Assembly (NCBI GenBank): GCA_003134815.1
Contig: PLCO01000041.1
Location: 1 to 58,595 of the forward strand
Source: Acidobacteriaceae bacterium
GTDB lineage: Bacteria > Acidobacteriota > Terriglobia > Terriglobales > Acidobacteriaceae
Direction of reading: 5' to 3'
Length of the DNA stretch: 58,595 nucleotides
The first letter of the stretch is position 1, and every line of letters starts with the position of its first letter. The position numbers and the translations under genes are program-made. A model generated the notes under the pieces. The model ran no database searches. It was not told the DNA's origin and saw only the letters and a program-made list of their open reading frames with translations. This document shows, piece after piece, positions 1 to 7,623 of the stretch.

Positions 1-225
1 GACATGTACTTCAGGCGGAGGTGGCGGAGGCGGGGGGGGGGGCGGAGGGGGTGGCACGGTCAAAATCGTCGCCATCAGCGCGTTAGGGAGCGCCTCGGGA
101 TAGATGAGCGGAATCAGGATGAGCAGAATGAGCACCCCGGCATTGATGCAACCGGTCACCAGCATCCAACGGCCGCTCTTGGTCTTGATCCTTTTTGCAG
201 ATTCGAAAGTGGAGTCTTCAAACAT
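1..225 (-). CDS. TonB-like energy transducer, N-terminal fragment (cut by window edge)
   Basis: The reverse strand opens with ATG at 225 and stays open for 75 codons to the window edge, so the gene is incomplete. The fragment has a short basic cytoplasmic tail, one hydrophobic segment (about residues 21-43) and then an uninterrupted run of 14 prolines (residues 58-71). That is the layout of TonB, which anchors in the inner membrane with ExbB/ExbD and spans the periplasm with a proline-rich arm to energise outer-membrane receptors. The C-terminal receptor-binding domain lies outside the window, so the family call rests on the N-terminus only. Eleven of the proline-coding bases form a C homopolymer (11 G on the + strand, 32-42), where a one-base slip would bring a stop into frame. 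Confidence 0.6.
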   Translation of the reverse strand, partial: MFEDSTFESAKRIKTKSGRWMLVTGCINAGVLILLILIPLIYPEALPNALMATILTVPPPPPPPPPPPPPPEVHV

Positions 226-491
226 GGCCAGCCTCGGAGATCGGGTATCGTACTCCTAGTTTAGACACCACGGGAGGGGGAATTGTTCCCGACGTAAAAA
301 TGCTCGCAAAGGAGCGAGTAAACCTTAACAGAACCGCTCTCCCACTGCCAAGAGCGCTGCAAAACCGGTGCAACGTTTACGTGCCCGAAGTACCCGCTGG
401 AACCGAACCGCCAGGGTCTGCGGCAAATTACTGTTGGCAGGTGCTCCCCATTAACAATGGATGCACAAACCCACCCGCGCGGCCATGCGCT
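226..491. other. Intergenic region between tonB-like gene and secF
   Basis: This 266-base gap separates two minus-strand genes. It must hold the promoter of the tonB-like gene and the 3' end of the sec transcript. I see no convincing coding frame, strong hairpin with a T-run, or RNA gene here. The ORFs that cross it on the plus strand are antisense shadows of secF. Confidence 0.4.
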
Positions 492-1463
492 CTAAACTTT
501 CGACTTTCTCGCGGCAGGCAGCGAAGCGGTTCTGCCTTTTCCGGCGCGGTACTCCTGCCAGGCAACGAGCATGGGAGCGGCGACCGCGATCGACGAGTAG
601 GTCCCGATGAGAATGCCCACCACCAGCGCGAAGGAGAACCCGTTGAGTACTTCGCCGCCAAAGATGAACAGAGATAACACGGTGATAAATGTGAGGCCCG
701 AGGTGAGCACGGTTCGGCTCAGGGTCTGGTTAATGCTGCGATTCACCAGGTCGGGCAGGGACTCGCGGCGACTGAGGCGCAGATTCTCACGGATGCGGTC
801 GAAGACAACGATGGTGTCGTTCATCGAGTAGCCGACCAGCGTGAGGATGGCGGCAATCACGGTGAGGCTGATTTCGCGGCCGGTGAGTGCAAAGGCGCCC
901 ACGGTGATCAGCGTGTCATGGAAGCAGGCAACCACAGCGGCCACGCCGTAGATCAACTGGAAGCGGAACCAGAGATAAATGAGCATACCGAGCATGGAAT
1001 AAAGCGTGGCCAGCGTGGCTTGCTTCTCCAACTGATGGCCGACCGTGGGGCCAACGACGGCAATGTTTACCCCTGTGTTGGGGTTGAAGTAGTTGTTGTA
1101 GTGAGCCTGGAGAGCCGATTCGATCTGTTCGCGGCCCGTATCGAGCGCCAATTCATTGGTTTCTACCGGCAGACTGATGAGCACTTCGTGATTCGCTGCT
1201 GGCCCGAAACTGGTAATGACCGCGTCCTTCACGCCTGCCACTTCGATTGCGCGCCGGATTGCATCGATGTCCGGAGGGTTGGTGAACTTCACGTCCAACT
1301 GCGTGCCGCCTTGAAAATCCACTCCCAGGGGAACCGGGCTGCCGATATGCGACCAGTTCCAGCTCATCTTGGCGATACCGGCCGCGCTGAAGATCATGGA
1401 AAAGGCGAGGAAGTACCACTTCCATCCCAGCCAGTTCACATTTACTTTGCCAAAGAATTCCAC
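492..1463 (-). CDS. secF: Protein translocase subunit SecF
   Basis: SecF works with SecD in the inner membrane, using the proton gradient to pull exported proteins out of SecYEG on the periplasmic side. The 323-residue product has a first membrane segment near residues 17-35, a periplasmic domain beginning with a GVDFQGGTQL motif, and five further membrane helices. The SecF signature DTIVVFDRIREN lies near residues 216-227. The start is GTG, chosen because AGGAG sits about 11 bases upstream and the first residues match SecF N-termini. It follows secD by 33 bases, so the two are co-transcribed. Length and motifs are normal for the family. Confidence 0.96.
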   Translation of the reverse strand: MEFFGKVNVNWLGWKWYFLAFSMIFSAAGIAKMSWNWSHIGSPVPLGVDFQGGTQLDVKFTNPPDIDAIRRAIEVAGVKDAVITSFGPAANHEVLISLPVETNELALDTGREQIESALQAHYNNYFNPNTGVNIAVVGPTVGHQLEKQATLATLYSMLGMLIYLWFRFQLIYGVAAVVACFHDTLITVGAFALTGREISLTVIAAILTLVGYSMNDTIVVFDRIRENLRLSRRESLPDLVNRSINQTLSRTVLTSGLTFITVLSLFIFGGEVLNGFSFALVVGILIGTYSSIAVAAPMLVAWQEYRAGKGRTASLPAARKSKV

Positions 1464-1496
1464 TTCTTGTCTTCTCCTGGTGCCGAATCGCTGGTT

Positions 1497-3128
1497 CTAG
1501 ATTGAAACCATCTCGCCGGCTTTCAACTTATTCAAATGCGCCTCAAAGATGACGCGCGAGACAAAGACGGCCGTGAAAAGATTGGCCGCAAGACCAACGG
1601 TCAGCGTGGTGGCAAAACCCTTTACCGGGCCGGTGCCAAAGATAAACAGAATTGCCGCGGAGACGATGGTGGTGACGTGCGTGTCAAAAATTGTGCCCCA
1701 CGCGCGGGCGAATCCCTGATCGACGGCCGCCGAAGCTGCCTTGCCGGAGCGAATCTCTTCGCGGATGCGCTCGAAGATCAGCACGTTGGAATCGACGCCC
1801 ATACCGATGGTGAGGATGACTCCGGCAATGCCGGGCAAAGTGAGAGTGAGCCCCAGGCCCACCGTGGCGGAAAGCCCCATAATTCCCAACAGAATAACGA
1901 GGTTAAAGATCAAAGCAATGTCGGCGTTGATGCCTGAACCCTTGTAATAGATCAGCATGAAGGCCATGACGATGACGATGCCGACAATGGCTGCAGTGAC
2001 GCCCTCGCGGACGGAATCGGCACCCAGCGTGGCACCGACGGTGCTGGCCGAAATGTAGTTCATCGAGGCCGGCAGCGAGCCCGTGCGCAAGAGTTTGGAA
2101 AGCTCCATGACTTCGGTCTGGGTGAACGCGCCTTCAATAAGGCCCTGATCGCGAATGGCGCCCTTGATGACCGCTACGCTGCGAACGTCGCCACCCATCA
2201 CCACTGCCATGTCCTTGCCGATGTTGGCGCTGGTATAGTCCCAGAACTTGTCTCCCGCTTCGTCGGTAAGAACGAAATTCACCGTTCTTTGCCCGGTGTT
2301 TGAATTCACACCCGGATCTGCAGACCGGAAATCGCTGCCAGCCACGATGGACGAACGCTCGAGTACGTAATACTGGGCGCCGTTCGAACCGCTCAGATCG
2401 CCCGTATAAGGCAAGATCTCATCATTCGGCGGAAGCGCGCCGTTCACGCTTTGCAGGGCCGCGTCTTCGGTGGGAAATGGACCGCCGTCGACGGCGTGAA
2501 TCTCAAGGCGAGCCGTGGAGTTGAGGATCTTTTTCACTTGTTCCAGGTCACTGATGCCCGGCAACTCGACCAGAATCTGGTTCGCGCCCAAGCCGTATTC
2601 CTGGATCAGGGGCTCGCTGACGCCCAGCGCATCCACGCGATCGCGAATGGTCTCAATGGCCTCGTCGACCGTGCGCTTGTCGAGATCGTTCTCAAAGACC
2701 GGCTTCATGGTCAGGGTCCAGTTGTTGTCAGAACCGCTGGAAACGTCGTACTCATTGGCATACTTTGTGCCGCCGAGCAGAGTGCTGACCGAGTCGTTCT
2801 GGGCGGCAGTGGCGCCCTCGACGCGAATGACATCCGGCTTGTTGGGATCTGGTTTGATTACCTGAGAGACGGTGAGGTTGGCCTTTTTCAGATCCTGCTG
2901 GAGCTCCTGCACGGAGTTGTCGGTTTCGGCGTTGACCGCCTCCGAAACCTGCACTTGCAGAATCAGGTGTGCGCCGCCCTGCAGATCGAGGCCAAGATGA
3001 ATCCGGCTGGAAATGGCGCTCAGCAACGCCTTTCCACTGACTCCCGATGGGATTCCGAAGATTCCGTAGAGGCAGATCAGAAGAACAGCAATGATGAGGG
3101 CAATTTTGTTTTTGAGATTCTTCTTCAT
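1497..3128 (-). CDS. secD: Protein translocase subunit SecD
   Basis: SecD is the larger partner of SecF in the membrane complex that completes protein export. The product is 543 residues from the ATG at 3128. A longer reading from 3248 would run back through yajC and add a basic, repeat-derived extension, so I rejected it. Visible parts are an N-terminal membrane helix, an LGLDLQGGAHL motif just after it, a large periplasmic domain, and six C-terminal helices carrying GMGVDSNVLIFERIREE, the SecD proton-path signature. It lies between yajC (61 bases upstream) and secF (33 bases downstream), the usual yajC-secD-secF order. Confidence 0.96.
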   Translation of the reverse strand: MKKNLKNKIALIIAVLLICLYGIFGIPSGVSGKALLSAISSRIHLGLDLQGGAHLILQVQVSEAVNAETDNSVQELQQDLKKANLTVSQVIKPDPNKPDVIRVEGATAAQNDSVSTLLGGTKYANEYDVSSGSDNNWTLTMKPVFENDLDKRTVDEAIETIRDRVDALGVSEPLIQEYGLGANQILVELPGISDLEQVKKILNSTARLEIHAVDGGPFPTEDAALQSVNGALPPNDEILPYTGDLSGSNGAQYYVLERSSIVAGSDFRSADPGVNSNTGQRTVNFVLTDEAGDKFWDYTSANIGKDMAVVMGGDVRSVAVIKGAIRDQGLIEGAFTQTEVMELSKLLRTGSLPASMNYISASTVGATLGADSVREGVTAAIVGIVIVMAFMLIYYKGSGINADIALIFNLVILLGIMGLSATVGLGLTLTLPGIAGVILTIGMGVDSNVLIFERIREEIRSGKAASAAVDQGFARAWGTIFDTHVTTIVSAAILFIFGTGPVKGFATTLTVGLAANLFTAVFVSRVIFEAHLNKLKAGEMVSI

Positions 3129-3161
3129 TCGTTCGTTTCTCTGGTCAAAAAAAGTGAAAGT

Positions 3162-3197
3162 CCGGAGGGCCTTAAGAGCCCGGACGGTCTTAAGAGC
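3162..3197 (-). repeat. 18-bp tandem duplication across the yajC stop codon
   Basis: Two 18-base units (3162-3179 and 3180-3197) lie head to tail and differ at two positions. The unit nearer yajC contains its last codons and TAA stop. The second copy lies in the yajC-secD gap. The core CTTAAGAGC is identical in both. Confidence 0.8.
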
Positions 3198-3534
3198 TTG
3201 CAGCTTCCTCCTGAGTGACCGAGGCAATCGCGCTCTTGGCGATTTCAAGCTTCAGGTTGTCAGGGGGAACGCGGATGATGATGGAATCGTCCTTGAGGGA
3301 GATGATGGTGCCGCGGATACCGCCCGCGGTCGTGATCCGATCGCCGGATTTGATGTTGGTGAGCATCTGCTGCCACTGCTTCTGCTTCTTCTGTTGCGGG
3401 CGGATCATGAGCATGTAGAGCAGCGGTAGAAACAGCAGGAGGGGAAGCATTGTGTACAAGCCGCCGCCTGCTCCCGGGGCGGGCGCAGCCGCCCAAAATG
3501 CGAAATTCGCAGCAAGAATCGCAGCATGAATCAT
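3190..3534 (-). CDS. yajC: Preprotein translocase accessory subunit YajC
   Basis: YajC is a small inner-membrane protein that associates with SecDF and supports protein export. The 114-residue product has an alanine/glycine-rich N-terminus, one membrane helix (about residues 28-44) ending in the family motif MLMIRPQQKK, and a small cytoplasmic domain with GDRITTAGGIRGTI. The ATG at 3534 has a purine-rich GGGAAG upstream. It is the first gene of the yajC-secD-secF run. Its 3' end, including the stop codon, is tandemly duplicated. Confidence 0.94.
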   Translation of the reverse strand: MIHAAILAANFAFWAAAPAPGAGGGLYTMLPLLLFLPLLYMLMIRPQQKKQKQWQQMLTNIKSGDRITTAGGIRGTIISLKDDSIIIRVPPDNLKLEIAKSAIASVTQEEAASS

Positions 3535-4030
3535 GGTTCGCTCACTTCCCTTACTCGCCCTAGTGGCCGGTGTTGGCCGGCTTCAGGGCGCAGGCTAAGC
3601 CGGCCATTACTGCCGGCGCCTTGCTACAGATTTGTCTCCGGGAAAGGTTCCCCGGCCTCGGTCTTCTCGGGCCCGGGCTTTGGAAGAAGGGTTCGGCAAT
3701 GGGGACCGGTACGGATTCCCGCCCTGCCCGCTCGCATTACGCAACCCAACTGCCGCATACTTCCTGTTCGACACAGCATCCCTGCCGGCTTCCAAGCGCA
3801 GGGAAGGCGAATTTCGCCCCTTCGTCCCGCCCGGATTGCCAAAAGAATGCCTAGACAGATAAGAAATGCGCGGTGGGTTCGGTGTCAAGGAGGGCAGACA
3901 CAAACACGGGACCTCAGAAGCGCCTTTCGGCCTTGGCAATCCCCTTAACAATCCCCTTACAAATTGCCTACTCGCTCCTTACGGAAAGGGGCGTCATCTG
4001 GATGCAGGCGGCCCCACGGGCCCGCGCGTG
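3535..4030. other. Long intergenic region upstream of yajC
   Basis: Several overlapping frames are open here on both strands, but none gives a composition or motif I recognise. Base composition explains the open frames. The yajC-secDF promoter should lie near the left end. No tgt or other usual yajC neighbour is present. Confidence 0.4.
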
Positions 4031-4483
4031 ATGAATCTGGCGCGGCGCGTCAGAGAGGAACTTCGAAGGGGGGAACTTCGAAGGGCGGAAAGGGGAATCG
4101 TCCCGTTGACCATAGAAATTCATGAGCAGACGCTGTTGCTGATTCCCGTAGGTCTGGCGGTCGGCTTTATGGTTTGGGTGCTTTGGAACTGGTGGCGCGA
4201 AGAGCACCGCACAGAAGACCGGCGCGCGAGGAACGCAGTCCGGATTTATTCTTCCGGCGCTCATTCTTCCGGCGCGCAAGGCTTCCAGTATCGAAATTCG
4301 GGACGGGCACAGGAGAGGCAAAGCGACTCTCCATTGATCAGGGTAAACCGCCCGAAGTTGACTCCCTCACCGCAGCGGGGGCAAATAATGCGATCACCCG
4401 AGCGACCGGGCAGATCAGAAGAATCGATGTCGACGCGCACCGATTCTTCCCGGAAGAGCTGGGCATCCGTCAATTCTCGATAG
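4031..4483 (+). CDS. Candidate single-helix membrane protein (doubtful)
   Basis: A plus-strand frame from ATG 4031 would encode about 150 residues. Residues near 27-55 read like a real membrane anchor: an acidic/polar lead, then LLLIPVGLAVGFMVWVLWNWW, then charged residues. A 15-base tandem repeat (4057-4071, 4072-4086) duplicates ELRRG in frame. Against it, the last 220 bases run antisense through the fmdE-like gene and that part has no protein-like character. Either the gene is short and truncated here, or the hydrophobic stretch is chance. Confidence 0.22.
   Translation: MNLARRVREELRRGELRRAERGIVPLTIEIHEQTLLLIPVGLAVGFMVWVLWNWWREEHRTEDRRARNAVRIYSSGAHSSGAQGFQYRNSGRAQERQSDSPLIRVNRPKLTPSPQRGQIMRSPERPGRSEESMSTRTDSSRKSWASVNSR
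4246..4275 (-). repeat. 15-bp tandem duplication across the fmdE-like stop codon
   Basis: Two 15-base units with one mismatch lie head to tail. Read on the minus strand, each encodes Ala-Pro-Glu-Glu followed by a stop, TGA in the first and TAA in the second. The last codons and stop of the FmdE-family gene have been copied once in frame. Confidence 0.85.
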
Positions 4484-4860
4484 GCCAGCAACTGGCGCCG
4501 GCTCTTGTTCTCTTCGTGCGGGTAGAGCTTTTGCGCCAGCTCGCGAGAATCTTCGAGTGCGACAATGCGGACGGCGTTACCCGAGCTGAGATCGACGAAG
4601 GTTGCCGCCATCTTGCCCCAGTCTCTGAACTTGAGCGCGCGCTTGCCAAGGCGGCAGCCGGTGACGAGCGCGATGGCGTCCGTGGCGCAGCGATCGATTT
4701 CGACATAGGTGACGAGACGCTTACGATCAGCTCCTCGCGGATCGGCGATGCCCAGTCGGTCGAGTCCCATGAGAGCCATGCGCACGCCAAGCACCTGGCC
4801 CGCGCACAAGTGCCCGTGCGCGACTTCAGCCTGCCGCAAAAGTTCGTCGATCGATTCCAT
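4261..4860 (-). CDS. FmdE-family protein with C-terminal zinc ribbon
   Basis: The product (199 residues) matches the FmdE domain first seen in subunit E of molybdenum formylmethanofuran dehydrogenase. The early motif HGHLCAGQVLGVRMA (residues 15-29) carries the conserved His and Cys, and CRLGKRALKFRDWGK follows in mid-domain. Near the C-terminus two Cys pairs (CPRCGEG, then CLSCA) form a likely zinc ribbon. No other formylmethanofuran genes are nearby, so methanogenic chemistry is not implied. Stand-alone bacterial FmdE proteins have no settled role, and redox or metal handling is a guess. The stop region is tandemly duplicated. It lies 24 bases after the secreted-protein gene at 4885-5646. 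Confidence 0.8.
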   Translation of the reverse strand: MESIDELLRQAEVAHGHLCAGQVLGVRMALMGLDRLGIADPRGADRKRLVTYVEIDRCATDAIALVTGCRLGKRALKFRDWGKMAATFVDLSSGNAVRIVALEDSRELAQKLYPHEENKSRRQLLAYRELTDAQLFREESVRVDIDSSDLPGRSGDRIICPRCGEGVNFGRFTLINGESLCLSCARPEFRYWKPCAPEE

Positions 4861-4884
4861 GGCGTTTACCGATTTGGAGAGGTG

Positions 4885-5646
4885 CTACTTCGCGGGGGCG
4901 GGTTCCGGCGTTTCCACTTCGTCGCCCGTATCTTCAACCATCACCGCCGAGCCGGGGACGATGTCGTAGCTTACCGCATCGCTGCCCGCGGGATGAAATG
5001 CGATGCGCAATGGCTCGCGCTGCCACTCGGGCGGCGCGCAAACCGGGTCAGGGTGATTTTCGGCGTCGAAGGCGGCGAGCTTTTTGGCCAGAACCGGCTT
5101 GCGCGCGGCGATTTGCGCAACCACCGCGTAGAGGCTCTTGCCGCTCGGAGTGAGACCGCAGTATGCGGCGTAGTCGCGGAACCAGCTTACCTGGCTCACA
5201 CCGGGATCGTAGTCGGGCAGGCGGAGCGCGGTCACACGGCCGGTGGTGCGGTCGACGAGCAGCCAAGGCCCGCGCTGCCACACCCACTGGCTGGCTTTGT
5301 CGTGACTCGCTTTGTCAAGACTGGCTTTTTCTGGAGGGCCGGATTTATCGGTGGGCAGTGCGTCGTTGAGCCTGATGACGCGACGGACGACGAAGCTGCG
5401 ATCGGTGACGTCGTGGGCATCGCCGGTGGTCCATTCTTTCAGGACGCCGTCGACAAGAAGGGCGCGGACTTTGAGCGCGTCCTCGCCAGTGGCTGCGCCG
5501 GAGGGATCGCCTGTCTTGGAGTAGGACACGCGCTTGACCGCGCCGAGGACAACGGAGTGGGGCTTGCGCGGGGCGGCATGGGCTAGGGGTCCGACGCCCA
5601 TTTCTGCTGCGATAATCATCAACGCGAAAACGACGTACTTGCTCAT
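4885..5646 (-). CDS. Secreted protein of unknown function
   Basis: I do not recognise a family. The product (253 residues) starts with a clear signal peptide ending near AHA, followed by a soluble domain with no further membrane helix. The ATG at 5646 has AGGAG from the end of gatA 9 bases upstream, which supports it over a longer reading that would overlap gatA. A short repeated stretch (DKASLDKASHDKAS-like, about residues 108-122) looks like a local expansion. It sits 5 bases after gatA and is probably translated from the same mRNA, but nothing links its job to amidotransfer. Confidence 0.75.
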   Translation of the reverse strand: MSKYVVFALMIIAAEMGVGPLAHAAPRKPHSVVLGAVKRVSYSKTGDPSGAATGEDALKVRALLVDGVLKEWTTGDAHDVTDRSFVVRRVIRLNDALPTDKSGPPEKASLDKASHDKASQWVWQRGPWLLVDRTTGRVTALRLPDYDPGVSQVSWFRDYAAYCGLTPSGKSLYAVVAQIAARKPVLAKKLAAFDAENHPDPVCAPPEWQREPLRIAFHPAGSDAVSYDIVPGSAVMVEDTGDEVETPEPAPAK

Positions 5647-5651
5647 GGCCC

Positions 5652-7124
5652 TTACTCCTGAATCTTCGCAGCTTCCACGGCGCGCGCCACGCGGAAGGCC
5701 GTGCTTTCGCCAAAGTGGCGCGCGAGAACCTGCATCCCCACGGGCAGGCCAGCCTTGGTTGCTCCGCAAGGCACCGAGACGCCGCAGATGCCTGCCAGGC
5801 TGGCGGTGACGGTGTAGATGTCGGCGAGATACATGGCCAGCGGATCGCCGGTCTTTTCGCCGAGCTTGAACGCAGGAACGGGTGAAGTGGGCGTGACGAT
5901 GGCGTCAACTTCAGCAAAGGCGCGAAGGAATTCCTCGGCCAGAAGCCGGCGAACCTGCTGCGCCTTGAGGTAGTAGGCGTCATAGTAGCCGGCCGAGAGC
6001 GCGTAGGTGCCGAGGAAGATGCGGCGCTTGACCTCGGCGCCAAAGCCCTCGTCGCGCGAGTGCGAATACATGTCAGAGAGCGTGGCGGATGACGGCGAGC
6101 GATAGCCGTAGCGCACGCCGTCAAAGCGGGCGAGGTTGGCGCTGGCTTCAGCCGTGGCCACCAGATAGTAGGTTGGCACGGCGTATTTAGTGTGCTGCAG
6201 CGAGATCGGCTTGATTACGCATCCGGCGCGCTCCAGCGCGGCGATTCCCTTTTCGACGGCGGCGCGAACTTCGGGATCGAGACCGTCAGCAAAATATTCG
6301 GCGGGCACGCCAATGCGCAGGCCGGCTACGGGCTTGTCGCTTTCTGCGGCATAGTCCGGGACAGGAGCCGACGAACTGGTTGCGTCGCAGGGATCGTGGC
6401 CGGCGATAACGCCAAGCACGGTGGCGGCGTCGCGAACATTTGCGGCGAGGGGACCGATGCGGTCAAGCGAAGAGGCAAATGCGATGAGGCCGTAGCGCGA
6501 GACGCGGCCGTACGTGGGCAGCACGCCGACGACTCCACAAAAGCTGGCCGGCTGGCGAATGGAGCCACCGGTATCGGTGCCGAGTGTGGCCACGGCGAGA
6601 TTGGAGGCAACTGCCGCCGCCGAGCCGCCGCTGGAGCCCCCGGGAACGCGCTCCGGATCGAAGGGATTGCGCACCGGGCCGTAGGCTGAGTTTTCATTCG
6701 AGGAGCCCATGGCGAACTCGTCGCAGTTCGTTTTGCCAAGGATCACCGCGCCCGCTGCCTCGAGCCGGGCGACGGCTGTGCAGTCGTAAGGCGGGCGGTA
6801 GCCCTGAAGGATTTTGGAGCCTGCCGTGGACGGCGCGCCCTGCGTGACGAGCACGTCCTTGATGCCGACTGGAACGCCGGCCAGCAGCGGCAGCGGGTCG
6901 CCTTTGGCGGCCGTGGCGTCAATGCGCGCGGCCTGCGCGAGGGCGCGCTCTTTGGTGAGGCTCAGAAAAATATTCAGCCGGGGGTTGAGCCTCTCGATGC
7001 GCTCGAAGTAGCTGGCGGCGAGGCTGGAGGCTTTGGCGCGTCCGGCGGCTAGATCCGCGCGGAGAGCGGCAATGGTCTGCGGCTTCTCGACATAGCTTTC
7101 AGCGGATTTAATCTCGCTCGGCAA
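5652..7124 (-). CDS. gatA: Glutamyl-tRNA(Gln)/aspartyl-tRNA(Asn) amidotransferase subunit A
   Basis: GatA is the amidase subunit that releases ammonia from glutamine so that GatB can convert Glu-tRNA(Gln) or Asp-tRNA(Asn) to the amide form. The 490-residue product has the amidase-signature triad: Lys89 in GVPVGIKD, the cis-Ser164 in GGSSGGS, and the nucleophile Ser188 in TGGSIRQPA. Length is typical. It follows gatC by 50 bases, but gatB is not in this window. Its presence implies that at least one of the two tRNAs is charged by the indirect route. Confidence 0.96.
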   Translation of the reverse strand: MPSEIKSAESYVEKPQTIAALRADLAAGRAKASSLAASYFERIERLNPRLNIFLSLTKERALAQAARIDATAAKGDPLPLLAGVPVGIKDVLVTQGAPSTAGSKILQGYRPPYDCTAVARLEAAGAVILGKTNCDEFAMGSSNENSAYGPVRNPFDPERVPGGSSGGSAAAVASNLAVATLGTDTGGSIRQPASFCGVVGVLPTYGRVSRYGLIAFASSLDRIGPLAANVRDAATVLGVIAGHDPCDATSSSAPVPDYAAESDKPVAGLRIGVPAEYFADGLDPEVRAAVEKGIAALERAGCVIKPISLQHTKYAVPTYYLVATAEASANLARFDGVRYGYRSPSSATLSDMYSHSRDEGFGAEVKRRIFLGTYALSAGYYDAYYLKAQQVRRLLAEEFLRAFAEVDAIVTPTSPVPAFKLGEKTGDPLAMYLADIYTVTASLAGICGVSVPCGATKAGLPVGMQVLARHFGESTAFRVARAVEAAKIQE

Positions 7125-7174
7125 TCGAGTTCCCTCTTCGGTTCTTCGCCCATCCCGGCGAAGAGGCCTTCGCT

Positions 7175-7507
7175 CTATCGTTCAATCACTTTGGGTACTT
7201 TGAAGAAGACCTGGTCGGTCTCTGGGGCATGAGACATGACAGCGGCGCGACTAAGCGATGGCACCAACTGGTCGACGCGAAGTGAAGCATCGGAGCCGTC
7301 CCCGCTTCCGATCTCGAGCTCGCTCCCAATCTCGCTCACCTGGGCCAGCGGAGCAATGTTCGACGTGTCCAACTCATTCAGCTCGGTCACATAGTCGAGG
7401 ATCGCGTTCAAGTCTCTCACCATGCGGCTCTCCTCTTCCGGCGCAAGTTGAAGATGCGCCAGCGTGGCCACGCGCTCAACATCCTCGACAGTTACTTTGG
7501 CAGACAT
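7175..7507 (-). CDS. gatC: Amidotransferase subunit GatC
   Basis: GatC is the small subunit that wraps around GatA and GatB and stabilises the tRNA-dependent amidotransferase. The 110-residue product has the standard opening (VTVEDVERVATLAHLQL), the helical segment with LNAILDYVTELNELDTS, and the C-terminal RVDQLVPSLSR region that contacts GatB. The ATG at 7507 fits the family start. A small hairpin (CTTCGCC/GGCGAAG) lies in the gap before gatA at about 7145-7165 and may set relative expression. Confidence 0.94.
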   Translation of the reverse strand: MSAKVTVEDVERVATLAHLQLAPEEESRMVRDLNAILDYVTELNELDTSNIAPLAQVSEIGSELEIGSGDGSDASLRVDQLVPSLSRAAVMSHAPETDQVFFKVPKVIER

Positions 7508-7623
7508 TTTCCGGTCTCAACTTCGTGTTGTGGGTCTGAATCTTGAAGCTCAAGTATAGCCTTTTCAGGGTCGTGAATTGGATCGTGAAACGGCTCGCGA
7601 ATCGACCGCGAAATTTGCGGCGC

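Noticed and set aside
4174..5586. 470-codon plus-strand open frame
   Set aside because: It is antisense to the FmdE-family and secreted-protein genes. Its translation lacks domains, and the opposite strand has a recognised family and a signal peptide. GC-rich third positions explain the open frame.
5345..6124. 259-codon minus-strand frame overlapping gatA
   Set aside because: Arg/Ser/Pro-rich shadow in another frame of gatA and the next gene.
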